Shown here: one piece after another, positions 1 to 6,522 of the stretch
Numbering within the stretch: the stretch's first letter is position 1
How the letters are laid out: the number at the start of each line of letters is the position of its first letter
Assembly: GCA_947460275.1 (NCBI GenBank)
Contig: CANHHZ010000033.1
Location: 1 to 13,448 of the forward strand
Origin: Sphingobacteriaceae bacterium
GTDB taxonomy: Bacteria; Bacteroidota; Bacteroidia; Sphingobacteriales; Sphingobacteriaceae
Length of the DNA: 13,448 nucleotides
Reading direction: 5' to 3'
Program-made: the position numbers and the translations under genes
Notes under the pieces: generated by a model
Seen by the model: only the letters and a program-made list of their open reading frames with translations
Database searches by the model: none
What the model was told of the DNA's origin: nothing

Positions 1-723
1 GTTTCACTAGGCTATGATTATGCGTTTGATGGATTGGGAACTAGGTTGAAATTCACCTCCGAAGCTTATTTCAAATACGCTGATCATATGATTCCTTATG
101 TAGTAGATAATGTTAGGATCAAATATTTAGCGACAGAAGCAGCTAAGGCTCGTACTTATGGAGCAGATTTTAGTGTTGGTGGCGAGTTTGTAAAAGACCT
201 GGTTTCTTATTTTAGGTTGTCGCTCATGAAAGCAGAGCAAGATATTTTAGGCGATTTTTACTTTAAAAAACAACCCAATGGTCAAAATGTAAAAATCTTT
301 CCAGGCTATTTAAAACGACCAACAGACCAAAGGATTAATTTCTCCATCTTTTTTCAAGATAGACTATTGAACAGCCCAACGTATAAAACACACTTAAATC
401 TTTTATACGGTTCTAGATTGCCAACAGGCGCACCATTGAGCGAACATTACAGCGACGAATTTAGAATCCCTGCATACAAAAGGGTAGATATTGGATTTTC
501 TAAAGATTTTTTAGACGATAATTCGGTGAGAAAATCACCTTTCTTAACTAAATATTTTAGTGCCTTCGTTGCTCATTTTGAAGTATTTAATTTGCTTAAT
601 ATCAATAATACCGCATCTTATTTGTGGTTAAAAGATGTTGACAATATTCAATACGCCATCCCCAACTATTTAACGGGTAGACAATTCAATCTTAAATTGA
701 TTTTAAGGTTCAAAAACCATTAA
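1..723 (+). CDS. TonB-dependent outer-membrane receptor, C-terminal part (5' end outside window)
   Basis: The frame is open from base 1, so this is the last 240 residues of a larger gene; the in-frame TTG at 34 is not a credible start. The sequence has the alternating polar/aromatic pattern of outer-membrane beta-strands. It carries typical C-terminal features of Bacteroidota TonB-dependent receptors: a YGSRLPTG loop, then RIPAYKRVDIGFSKDF, then a strand with HFEVFNLLNINN, and a final strand ending LILRFKNH. Such receptors take up siderophores, glycans or other ligands across the outer membrane using TonB/ExbBD energy. The plug and any N-terminal carboxypeptidase-like domain lie upstream, so the substrate cannot be inferred. 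No partner gene such as SusD follows; the next gene is serC after 48 bases. The family call is firm, the substrate unknown. Confidence 0.85.
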   Translation, partial: VSLGYDYAFDGLGTRLKFTSEAYFKYADHMIPYVVDNVRIKYLATEAAKARTYGADFSVGGEFVKDLVSYFRLSLMKAEQDILGDFYFKKQPNGQNVKIFPGYLKRPTDQRINFSIFFQDRLLNSPTYKTHLNLLYGSRLPTGAPLSEHYSDEFRIPAYKRVDIGFSKDFLDDNSVRKSPFLTKYFSAFVAHFEVFNLLNINNTASYLWLKDVDNIQYAIPNYLTGRQFNLKLILRFKNH

Positions 724-771
724 AATCAGCTTTTAAACTCTTATATTTACCTTCCTAAACAACAACATAAA

Positions 772-1836
772 ATGAGACATAATTTTGGTGCTGGCCCCTG
801 TATTTTACCTCAAGAAGTATTTAAGCAAGCCTCTAGCGCAGTTTTAGATTTTAAGGATGGATTATCAATTTTAGAAATTTCTCACCGTTCGCCAGAATTT
901 GAAGAGGTAATTGCTGAAACCGTTAAGTTGGTTAAAGAACTTTTAAATGTGCCTCAAGGCTATTCTGTTTTGCTACTGCAAGGTGGCGCAAGTTTGCAAT
1001 TTGCTATGGTTCCTATGAATTTACTGCCACAAGGACAAACTGCTGCTTATTTGGAAACTGGAGTTTGGGCAAATAAAGCCATCAAAGAAGTTAAAAACTT
1101 TGGTTCAGCAAATGTTGTAGCTTCTGCCAAGGAAGCCAATTTTACTTTCATCCCAAAAGATTACGAAATCCCAGCTGATAGTGCTTATTTTCATTTTACC
1201 TCAAACAATACCATTTATGGCACCGAAATGTTTACCCTCCCGGTAACCAAAGTACCTGTGGTTTGTGACATGTCTTCTGATATCATGAGTCGTGAAATTG
1301 AGGTGTCCAACTATGATTTAATTTATGCTGGTGCACAAAAAAATATCGGCCCTGCCGGATTAACCCTTGTCATCGTTAAAGACGAAATTTTAGGTAAAAC
1401 TGGGCGCTCTATTCCTTCAATGCTTGATTATAAAGTGCATATCGATGGCGGTTCTATGTACAACACCCCACCCGTATTTTCTATTTATGTAGCTATGCTC
1501 AACTTGCGCTGGTTAAAATCGAAAGGTGGCGTAGCCGAAATTGAAAAAGAAAACAAAGCCAAGGCGCATGCCTTGTACACTGAAATTGACAGAAATACTT
1601 TGTTTAAAGGCACTTGTGCTGTGGAAGACCGCTCCAGAATGAACGTGTGTTTTGTAATGGAAAATCCTGAGTTGGAAAAACCATTTGCAAAATTTGCCGA
1701 CGATAATGGTTTTGAAGGACTGAATGGACATAGAAGTGTTGGCGGGTTTAGAGCATCTATTTACAATGCCTTACCCATTACAAGTGTTCACGCCCTGATT
1801 GATTTAATGCAAACATTTGAAGAAAAATATAAATAA
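772..1836 (+). CDS. serC: Phosphoserine aminotransferase SerC
   Basis: A class V PLP-dependent aminotransferase of 354 residues, close to the usual length of about 360. It converts 3-phosphohydroxypyruvate and glutamate to 3-phosphoserine and 2-oxoglutarate in cytoplasmic serine synthesis, and it can also serve in pyridoxal phosphate synthesis. The protein opens with the family signature HNFGAGPCILP. It has LLLQGGASLQF near residues 67-77 (phosphate and cofactor binding), a FTSNNTIYGTE segment, and the PLP Schiff-base lysine K190 in YAGAQKNIGPAG. The C-terminal GHRSVGGFRASIYNA is also diagnostic. The ATG at 772 follows an A-rich leader with no Shine-Dalgarno, which is normal for Bacteroidota. 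serA starts 2 bases after the stop, so the two are almost certainly co-transcribed. Confidence 0.97.
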   Translation: MRHNFGAGPCILPQEVFKQASSAVLDFKDGLSILEISHRSPEFEEVIAETVKLVKELLNVPQGYSVLLLQGGASLQFAMVPMNLLPQGQTAAYLETGVWANKAIKEVKNFGSANVVASAKEANFTFIPKDYEIPADSAYFHFTSNNTIYGTEMFTLPVTKVPVVCDMSSDIMSREIEVSNYDLIYAGAQKNIGPAGLTLVIVKDEILGKTGRSIPSMLDYKVHIDGGSMYNTPPVFSIYVAMLNLRWLKSKGGVAEIEKENKAKAHALYTEIDRNTLFKGTCAVEDRSRMNVCFVMENPELEKPFAKFADDNGFEGLNGHRSVGGFRASIYNALPITSVHALIDLMQTFEEKYK

Positions 1837-1838
1837 TT

Positions 1839-2792
1839 ATGATCAAGATACTCGCCAACGACGGCATTGACCCTGTTGGGAAAAAATTATTAGAAGAAGC
1901 AGGTTTTCTTGTAGACACCCAAACAGTTCCTCAAGATCAGCTGGCCAATGCTTTGCTTAATTACGATGCAATTACTGTGCGCAGTGCGACTAAAGTCAGA
2001 AAAGAATTAATTGATGCTTGTCCAAACCTCAAATTAATTGGTAGGGGTGGTGTAGGTATGGATAACATTGATGTAGCATACGCACAGCATAAAGGTATTG
2101 CTGTAGTCAATACACCTGCCGCTTCTTCTTTATCTGTAGCAGAGCTGGTTTTTTCTCACCTGTTTTCTTGTGTTCGTTTTTTGCACAATGCCAATCGTCA
2201 AATGCCTGTTGATGGGGATACTAAATTCAACGATTTGAAAAAAGCCTATGCCAAAGGGATAGAATTACGTGGCAAAACAATGGGTATTATTGGTTTTGGA
2301 AGAATAGGAAGAGAAACTGCTGCCGTAGCATTGGGCTTGGGCATGAAAGTATTGGCTTATGATTTGCATGCCTTTGAGGGTAATATTACACTTCATCTTC
2401 AAGGAGATATTAAAGTGGATGTACCTTTAAAAACAGTTTCATTTGATGAGGTCATCAAAAATAGCGATTTTATTTCCCTACATACCCCATTTGCCGAAAA
2501 ACCAATTTTAGCTGAGAATGAATTTGCAGCCATGAAAAAGGGGGTAGGCATTGTAAACTGTTCTAGGGGAGGTACTATAGACGAGCAAGCCTTAGTTTCG
2601 GCATTAGACACAGGACAAGTTGCTTTTGCAGGTTTAGACGTTTTTGATCATGAGCCAACGCCATCAACATCGATTTTAAGTCACCCAAAAATATCAATGA
2701 CACCTCATATTGGTGCTTCTACAAACGAAGCGCAAGAAAGGGTGGGTACAGAACTTGCCAATCTCATTATCGCTCACTTTAAGGCAAGTTAA
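1839..2792 (+). CDS. serA: D-3-phosphoglycerate dehydrogenase, short form without ACT domain
   Basis: A 317-residue D-isomer-specific 2-hydroxyacid dehydrogenase that oxidises 3-phosphoglycerate to 3-phosphohydroxypyruvate with NAD+, the step before SerC. The Rossmann motif GFGRIG lies at 152-157. The catalytic Arg, Glu and His of the family are visible as R243 (NCSRGGTID), E272 (DVFDHEPT) and H290 (TPHIGAST). The N-terminal substrate part contains GRGGVGMDNID. The protein ends right after the second Rossmann half, so the C-terminal ACT domain that gives E. coli SerA its serine feedback inhibition is absent. A 2-base gap to serC implies translational coupling. A hydroxypyruvate or other 2-hydroxyacid reductase is possible from sequence alone, but the serC partnership makes SerA by far the best call. 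Confidence 0.93.
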   Translation: MIKILANDGIDPVGKKLLEEAGFLVDTQTVPQDQLANALLNYDAITVRSATKVRKELIDACPNLKLIGRGGVGMDNIDVAYAQHKGIAVVNTPAASSLSVAELVFSHLFSCVRFLHNANRQMPVDGDTKFNDLKKAYAKGIELRGKTMGIIGFGRIGRETAAVALGLGMKVLAYDLHAFEGNITLHLQGDIKVDVPLKTVSFDEVIKNSDFISLHTPFAEKPILAENEFAAMKKGVGIVNCSRGGTIDEQALVSALDTGQVAFAGLDVFDHEPTPSTSILSHPKISMTPHIGASTNEAQERVGTELANLIIAHFKAS

Positions 2793-2807
2793 GAGTGATT
2801 TTATTTT
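2774..2807 (+). terminator. Probable intrinsic terminator of serCA
   Basis: Left arm TCACTTTAA (2774-2782) pairs with right arm TTAAGAGTGA (2789-2798), with one bulged G and a 6-base loop. It is followed directly by TTTTATTTT from 2799. The left arm and loop lie in the last serA codons and the right arm spans the stop codon. The stem is modest and AT-rich but placed as expected. The minus-strand side has no T-run, so it should stop only serA-direction transcription, just before the convergent gene that ends at 2801. Confidence 0.5.
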
Positions 2808-2947
2808 AAGGAGTTGGTTAACGCCCAATACCTAAAACCTAAAATTGCTTTTTGGATGTTGGTCAGTTTCATGGGGTCATTCTTGTAGTAACTCGGTAAA
2901 ACCATTTTGTTAAATCTTACCAAAAGCTTAAAGAGTTGTTTTTTCAT
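2801..2947 (-). CDS. Small basic protein of unknown function (48 aa), last gene of the SAM-family operon
   Basis: I found this ORF by translating the minus strand across the gap after serA. It begins ATG at 2947 (MKKQLFKLLVRFNKMV) and ends LTNSLK with TAA at 2801. It is 48 residues with 8 Lys, 2 Arg and a single Asp, so strongly basic. An amphipathic N-terminal helix is likely, then LPSYY, then an aromatic ILGFRYWAL segment. It starts 5 bases after the ABM-fold gene, the same spacing as between that gene and the one before it, which supports translation in the operon. From memory it resembles short Bacteroidota proteins with a LNK..LPS..K and AI.G.RY pattern. Some of these carry the label SsrA-binding protein, but at 48 residues it cannot be SmpB (about 150 residues). 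Function unknown. The coding call rests on spacing, amino-acid pattern and remembered homologues. Confidence 0.78.
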   Translation of the reverse strand: MKKQLFKLLVRFNKMVLPSYYKNDPMKLTNIQKAILGFRYWALTNSLK

Positions 2948-2952
2948 GTTTT

Positions 2953-3237
2953 TTAAGTTTCAAGCAAACTCCAGGCCTCAGCTTTGTGTTTAAAATTAGG
3001 TTTTACTTTTGCCCAGGTGGTTTTAAATAAAGCAGAGTTTCTGTAATTTTCTAAATGTTTAGCCGTTTTCCATCTGCTAATGGTGAAAAATAAGTCGGGC
3101 TCCGTTTCTTCATGCAATAATTGCACGCTATCGCATCCTTCAAAGTTTGCTATCAACGGCATAACTTCATCAAACAACAGTTTAAACTGACTTGTATAAG
3201 CCGAATTGAAATGCATTTTTACGATACGGACTAACAT
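2953..3237 (-). CDS. Antibiotic biosynthesis monooxygenase (ABM)-fold protein, dimeric alpha/beta barrel
   Basis: A 94-residue protein with the layout of the ABM/ferredoxin-like fold. It starts with strand MLVRIVKMHF, then a helix, a PLIANFEGCDSVQLL stretch (approach to the second strand), the characteristic LFFTISRWKTAKHLENYRNS (strand, Trp, helix), and a C-terminal strand. Members form dimeric barrels and range from quinol monooxygenases to haem-degrading enzymes and proteins with no known activity. No cofactor-binding residue can be assigned here, so the substrate is unknown. The ATG at 3237 lies 5 bases after the SAM-family stop, and the small basic gene follows 5 bases after this stop, so it is the middle gene of a three-gene operon. 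A second Met at residue 8 is a less likely start because it would remove the first strand. Confidence 0.75.
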   Translation of the reverse strand: MLVRIVKMHFNSAYTSQFKLLFDEVMPLIANFEGCDSVQLLHEETEPDLFFTISRWKTAKHLENYRNSALFKTTWAKVKPNFKHKAEAWSLLET

Positions 3238-3242
3238 GTTTT

Positions 3243-4022
3243 TTAGGGATGAAATTCTATACGTACAATATCGCCCAGATGTAAGCCCAACAACCCGCTC
3301 GCCTTACCTTTGTTGATGGCAATTTCTAAATGGTTACTAATGCCAAATAAACACAGCTTTTCTCCCTCAGGAACTTCGTTGTAATGCCAACTCATTTGTG
3401 TAATGGTTTCACTCTTTTTAAAGTATAAGGTAAAATCGCGGTTGCGCTGTATTTTGGTAAATAAATCTTTGGTAATGTTTGTAATTACATTGCTAAAAGT
3501 GTCAATATAAATTACACTTCCTCTAATAATATCACGTTCTATAACCGGACTTAGCAACATTTTTTCTTCTAATGCTGAAGTAGGGAGACCAATATCAGTA
3601 AGTTTTCCTCCCTTAGCTAAATGTGTAGCAGCTTTCACAAAAATATCAGCCAAAGGAAAATGTAGATATTTTAAGTCTTGAATAACATTTAATTCGACCA
3701 TTTCTGTTGGCGCTTCATCAAGTAACAAAGAAAAAATACCATTATCGGCACCTACAAAGTAATGATCTTTATAGCTTATCGCAATGTATTTGGTATTTTC
3801 ATTGTATACAGAATCTATGCCTATCAAATGCACTGTTTTTTTAGGAAAGTATGGATAGGCATTTTTTAAAACAAATGCAGCATAGGAAATGTTGAATGAC
3901 GGAATTTCATGGCTAATGTCAACAATATTTGCAGTAGGCAAATTGCTTAAGATACTGCCCTTTAATGCAGCTTGATAAAAATCTTTTGAGCCTAAGTCTG
4001 TCGTTAATGTTATTATTGCCAT
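3243..4022 (-). CDS. SAM hydroxide adenosyltransferase-family protein (DUF62), catalytic triad apparently degraded
   Basis: The start is set at the ATG at 4022 (MAIITLTTDLG), giving 259 residues. An upstream in-frame TTG at 4058 would add 12 residues before the conserved first strand and is rejected. The family cleaves SAM to adenosine and methionine and is related to fluorinases. Conserved SAM-site features are present: TTDLGSKDFY (D9), VDISHEIPSFN (residues 34-44), FVGADNGIFSLL (89-100), DTFSNVITNI (174-183), and a C-terminal SGLLGLHLGD. The canonical catalytic segments differ. D70 of the usual DPGVG..R motif is kept, but the following segment is SVYNENTKY, with Thr where the triad Arg is expected. 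The FHGRDIF motif reads FPLADIF, with Pro123 in place of His. The fold is confident; hydrolase activity is doubtful. It is the first gene of a three-gene operon, divergent from phoH. Confidence 0.85.
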   Translation of the reverse strand: MAIITLTTDLGSKDFYQAALKGSILSNLPTANIVDISHEIPSFNISYAAFVLKNAYPYFPKKTVHLIGIDSVYNENTKYIAISYKDHYFVGADNGIFSLLLDEAPTEMVELNVIQDLKYLHFPLADIFVKAATHLAKGGKLTDIGLPTSALEEKMLLSPVIERDIIRGSVIYIDTFSNVITNITKDLFTKIQRNRDFTLYFKKSETITQMSWHYNEVPEGEKLCLFGISNHLEIAINKGKASGLLGLHLGDIVRIEFHP

Positions 4023-4030
4023 TAAAAATT

Positions 4031-4063
4031 CAATATTAATGCTTATTCTTGCGTACAAGCAAA
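4031..4063 (-). promoter_or_regulatory. Candidate promoter for the SAM-family operon
   Basis: On the minus strand, TTTG (4063-4060) is followed after 21 bases by TAATATTG (4038-4031). The latter is one mismatch from the Bacteroidota -7 box TAnnTTTG, and the spacing is within the known range. It would start transcription only a few bases before the ATG at 4022, giving an almost leaderless message. This is a pattern match only, in AT-rich DNA, so confidence is low. Confidence 0.25.
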
Positions 4064-4121
4064 CGGATTACAAATATTCAATTTTTAAATCAAAATATAC
4101 ACTTTAAATTCACACAATATT

Positions 4122-5078
4122 TTGAACGAACTTAAGCTAACCTTAGAGACAATAGATCAAGCCCAATTTTGGGGTGCAAACAATGATCATTACGAAATTA
4201 TTAAAAATGCTTTTCCAAAATTAAAAATCGTTGCCAGAGGAAACCAAGTTAAGGTTTTGGGCGATGAAGCGGAGCTAAATCTTTTTCAACAACAATTTGA
4301 TAAACTTATTAGTCATTTGGATACCTACCGAAGCCTGAGCATAAGAGATGTAGAAAACATAATTGGTGCTAAAAAAGTAGTTCAAACGGAGGAGCTTGCC
4401 ACTAATCAGCAGGGTTCCGGCGAAGTAATTGTTTTTGGTAACCACGGTTTGATGATCAAGGCACGAACTGCCAACCAGCGAAAGATGGTGTCGAGTATCG
4501 AAAAAAACGATGTATTGTTTGCGATCGGCCCTGCCGGAACTGGTAAAACCTACACCGCGGTAGCGCTTGCTGTGCGGGCACTAAAAAACAAAGAAATTAA
4601 ACGCATTATCTTAACCCGACCTGCAGTTGAAGCAGGAGAAAGTTTGGGTTTTTTGCCAGGCGATTTGAAAGAAAAAGTCGATCCCTATTTACGTCCGCTG
4701 TATGATGCTTTGGACGACATGATACCGCCAGAAAAACTCAAATTATATTTAGAAAACAGAACCATTGAGGTGGCTCCTTTGGCATTTATGCGAGGCCGAA
4801 CTTTAGACAATTGCTTTGTAATCTTAGATGAGGCACAAAACTCAACCGATTTGCAATTGAAAATGTTCTTGACTAGAATGGGTCCAACTGCCAAATTTAT
4901 TGTAACCGGTGATGTTACTCAAATTGATTTACCCAAAAAATCTCAATCAGGTTTACACAATGGTCTTCGTATTTTAGAAGATATCAAAGGGATTGATGTT
5001 ATTTATTTAACTGGTGAAGATGTGGTGAGGCATAAATTGGTTAAACAAATTCTTAAAGCCTATGGCGATATACAATAA
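4122..5078 (+). CDS. phoH: PhoH family ATPase (YbeZ-like)
   Basis: A 318-residue PhoH/YbeZ-type P-loop protein, a cytoplasmic ATPase linked to RNA metabolism and usually partnered with YbeY. The N-terminal region (about 1-100) includes NAFPKLKIVARGNQVKVLG, a typical PhoH N-terminal KH-like segment. The ATPase core has Walker A GPAGTGKT at 136-143 (K142), TRPAVEAGESLGFLPGD after it, Walker B CFVILDEAQNST with D236-E237, and a late VTGDVTQIDLP motif. The start is TTG at 4122: there is no ATG before the core, the N-terminus from this TTG matches family length, and a stop lies upstream in frame. The neighbours downstream are purC, a STAS gene and rnz. ybeY is not in the window. Confidence 0.94.
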   Translation: MNELKLTLETIDQAQFWGANNDHYEIIKNAFPKLKIVARGNQVKVLGDEAELNLFQQQFDKLISHLDTYRSLSIRDVENIIGAKKVVQTEELATNQQGSGEVIVFGNHGLMIKARTANQRKMVSSIEKNDVLFAIGPAGTGKTYTAVALAVRALKNKEIKRIILTRPAVEAGESLGFLPGDLKEKVDPYLRPLYDALDDMIPPEKLKLYLENRTIEVAPLAFMRGRTLDNCFVILDEAQNSTDLQLKMFLTRMGPTAKFIVTGDVTQIDLPKKSQSGLHNGLRILEDIKGIDVIYLTGEDVVRHKLVKQILKAYGDIQ

Positions 5079-5082
5079 TTAA

Positions 5083-5129
5083 GCAAAAATTTTGCATTAC
5101 TGATTTTAGTTTTTGCAGTTTTTTTGTTT
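5083..5129 (+). terminator. Weak candidate terminator or attenuator between phoH and purC
   Basis: GCAAAAA (5083-5089) can pair with TTTTTGC (5110-5116), followed by AG and a T-rich run to 5129. An alternative small palindrome, GCAAAAATTTTGC at 5083-5095, competes for the left arm. The stem is almost all A-T, so termination would be partial at best. It lies 4 bases after the phoH stop. Confidence 0.25.
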
Positions 5130-5145
5130 TAAAGTTGTATTTTTA
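5113..5145 (+). promoter_or_regulatory. Candidate purC promoter
   Basis: TTG at 5113-5115 is followed after 22 bases by TATTTTTA at 5138-5145, one mismatch from TAnnTTTG. Transcription would begin close to the purC ATG at 5153, leaving little or no leader. The region is very T-rich, so chance matches are likely. Confidence 0.22.
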
Positions 5146-5152
5146 TGTCCTA

Positions 5153-6106
5153 ATGAAAGCAATCAAAGAAACCCATTTCCTTTTTCCAAATCAAACTAAT
5201 TTTTACAAAGGTAAAGTACGTGATGTATATACCATCAACAATGAGTTGATGGTGATGGTAGTCAGCGACAGAATTTCGGCCTTTGACGTAGTTTTGCCTG
5301 AGGCTATTCCTTTTAAAGGTCAGGTTTTAAATCAAATAGCAGCCAAGTTTTTATCAGCAACAAAAGATATTGTACCCAATTGGGTTTTAGCTACGCCTGA
5401 TGAAATGGTAACGATTGGTAAAATTTGCGAACCATTTAAAGTAGAAATGGTCATTAGAGGCTATTTGGCCGGTCACGCTTGGCGTGAATACAGCGCTGGC
5501 AAAAGAACTGTTTGCGGTGTGGCTTTGCCTGATGGTTTAACCGAAAATGATCAATTGCCACAACCTATCATTACCCCAACTACAAAAGCGGCTGTAGGCC
5601 ATGACGAAGATATTTCTAAAGAAGATATCTTAGCCAAAGGAATAGTTTCGCAGAGCGATTACGAACAACTCGAAGCTTATACCCATGCTTTATACCAACG
5701 CGGTACAGCCATGGCTGCAGAGCGTGGATTGATATTGGTAGATACTAAATATGAATTTGGTAAAGTTGACGGTACTATTTATTTGATCGATGAAATTCAT
5801 ACACCAGATTCTTCACGGTACTTTTATGCCCAGGGCTATCAAGAAAGGCAAGAAGCCAAACAACCACAAAAACAACTTTCTAAAGAGTTTGTAAGAAAAT
5901 GGTTAATAGAAAATGACTTTCAAGGTAAGGAAGGGCAAATGATACCCACCATGACCCACGAAATTGTAACCTCTATTTCAGAGCGTTATATCGAATTGTA
6001 TGAACAAATTACTGGCGAAAAATTTATAAAAAATCCCTCAGAAAATATTTTTGACAGGATAGAAAAAAATGTCAATAGTACCTTATTGAACTTGAATACG
6101 AAGTAA
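5153..6106 (+). CDS. purC: SAICAR synthase (phosphoribosylaminoimidazole-succinocarboxamide synthase)
   Basis: A 317-residue PurC of the longer type (about 300 residues, as in yeast Ade1). It joins CAIR and aspartate using ATP in de novo purine synthesis. Diagnostic motifs in order are YKGKVRDVY (18-26), VVSDRISAFD (37-45), the substrate segment EMVIRGYLAGHAWREY (98-113), TKAAVGHDEDIS (144-155), VDTKYEFG and LIDEIHTPDSSRYF. The ATG at 5153 gives the expected MKAIKETHFLFP opening; an in-frame TTG at 5135 would add six hydrophobic residues and is rejected. A STAS gene follows after 24 bases. Immediately upstream sits an out-of-frame ATG-TCC-TAA whose stop overlaps the purC ATG. Confidence 0.97.
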   Translation: MKAIKETHFLFPNQTNFYKGKVRDVYTINNELMVMVVSDRISAFDVVLPEAIPFKGQVLNQIAAKFLSATKDIVPNWVLATPDEMVTIGKICEPFKVEMVIRGYLAGHAWREYSAGKRTVCGVALPDGLTENDQLPQPIITPTTKAAVGHDEDISKEDILAKGIVSQSDYEQLEAYTHALYQRGTAMAAERGLILVDTKYEFGKVDGTIYLIDEIHTPDSSRYFYAQGYQERQEAKQPQKQLSKEFVRKWLIENDFQGKEGQMIPTMTHEIVTSISERYIELYEQITGEKFIKNPSENIFDRIEKNVNSTLLNLNTK

Positions 6107-6130
6107 ATATATAAATCAAAAACAATTCCC

Positions 6131-6517
6131 ATGAAATTTTCTACAGATAAACATGAAAAATATGTTGTTATAAAATTGGACGAACCCACGTTTACAAATG
6201 ACATCACCCCTGCTTTAAAATCAGAATTTATTTTGTTCAATGCAGAAGGTTTCCGCAATATTGTAGTCGATTTATCGGCTGTTGAAGGCTGCAGAGACTC
6301 TCAGGATTTGAGTTGTTTGCTTGTTGGAGATAGACTTTGCAAAAGTGCTGGAGGTATTTTTGTGGTTGTTGGGGTTAACAATAGCATTGCAAATATTGTG
6401 AAAATGTCAAATCTTCACCAGTCAGTTACTTTTGTAAACAAGCTAGATGAAGCAACAGATTTAATCTTTATGGAAGAAATAGAGAAAGAATTGCGTGGCG
6501 GTGTAGATAAAGGATAG
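6131..6517 (+). CDS. STAS-domain protein (anti-anti-sigma-like) lacking the phosphorylatable Ser
   Basis: A 128-residue stand-alone STAS protein resembling SpoIIAA-type anti-sigma factor antagonists. The pattern is N-terminal strands with a FTNDITPALKSEF helix, the central strand RNIVVDLSAVEG (42-53), the switch loop C54-R55-D56-S57-Q58-D59-L60-S61, the helix CLLVGDRLCK, and the GGIFVVVGVNNSIANIVKMSNL core. In SpoIIAA the switch loop is D-S-S-G-L-G with the second Ser phosphorylated by its kinase; here that position is Gln58 and the Gly is Asp59. A SpoIIAB-like phosphorylation cycle is therefore unlikely, though S57 or S61 could still be modified. It ends 5 bases before rnz, so the two are likely co-translated. 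From memory, STAS genes next to rnz recur in Bacteroidota, usually with a DSSG loop. The partner is unknown. Confidence 0.85.
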   Translation: MKFSTDKHEKYVVIKLDEPTFTNDITPALKSEFILFNAEGFRNIVVDLSAVEGCRDSQDLSCLLVGDRLCKSAGGIFVVVGVNNSIANIVKMSNLHQSVTFVNKLDEATDLIFMEEIEKELRGGVDKG

Positions 6518-6522
6518 GTTTA

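Noticed and set aside
742..749. TATATTTA as a serC promoter -7 box
   Set aside because: One mismatch from consensus and no TTG or TTTG at a suitable distance upstream.
1513..1731. Antisense ORF inside serC (similar ones lie in serA, phoH, purC, mlaD and lptD)
   Set aside because: All are contained in well-supported genes and have the composition expected of shadow frames.
2801..2947. Calling the 48-residue protein SmpB (SsrA-binding protein)
   Set aside because: SmpB is about 150 residues with an OB-fold; nothing here matches that length or its motifs.
4048..4059. CTTGCGTACAAG palindrome between the SAM-family gene and phoH as an operator
   Set aside because: Only four bases pair on each side plus a symmetric centre; such words are common by chance and no second copy was found. 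No convincing phoH promoter was seen in this 99-base gap either.
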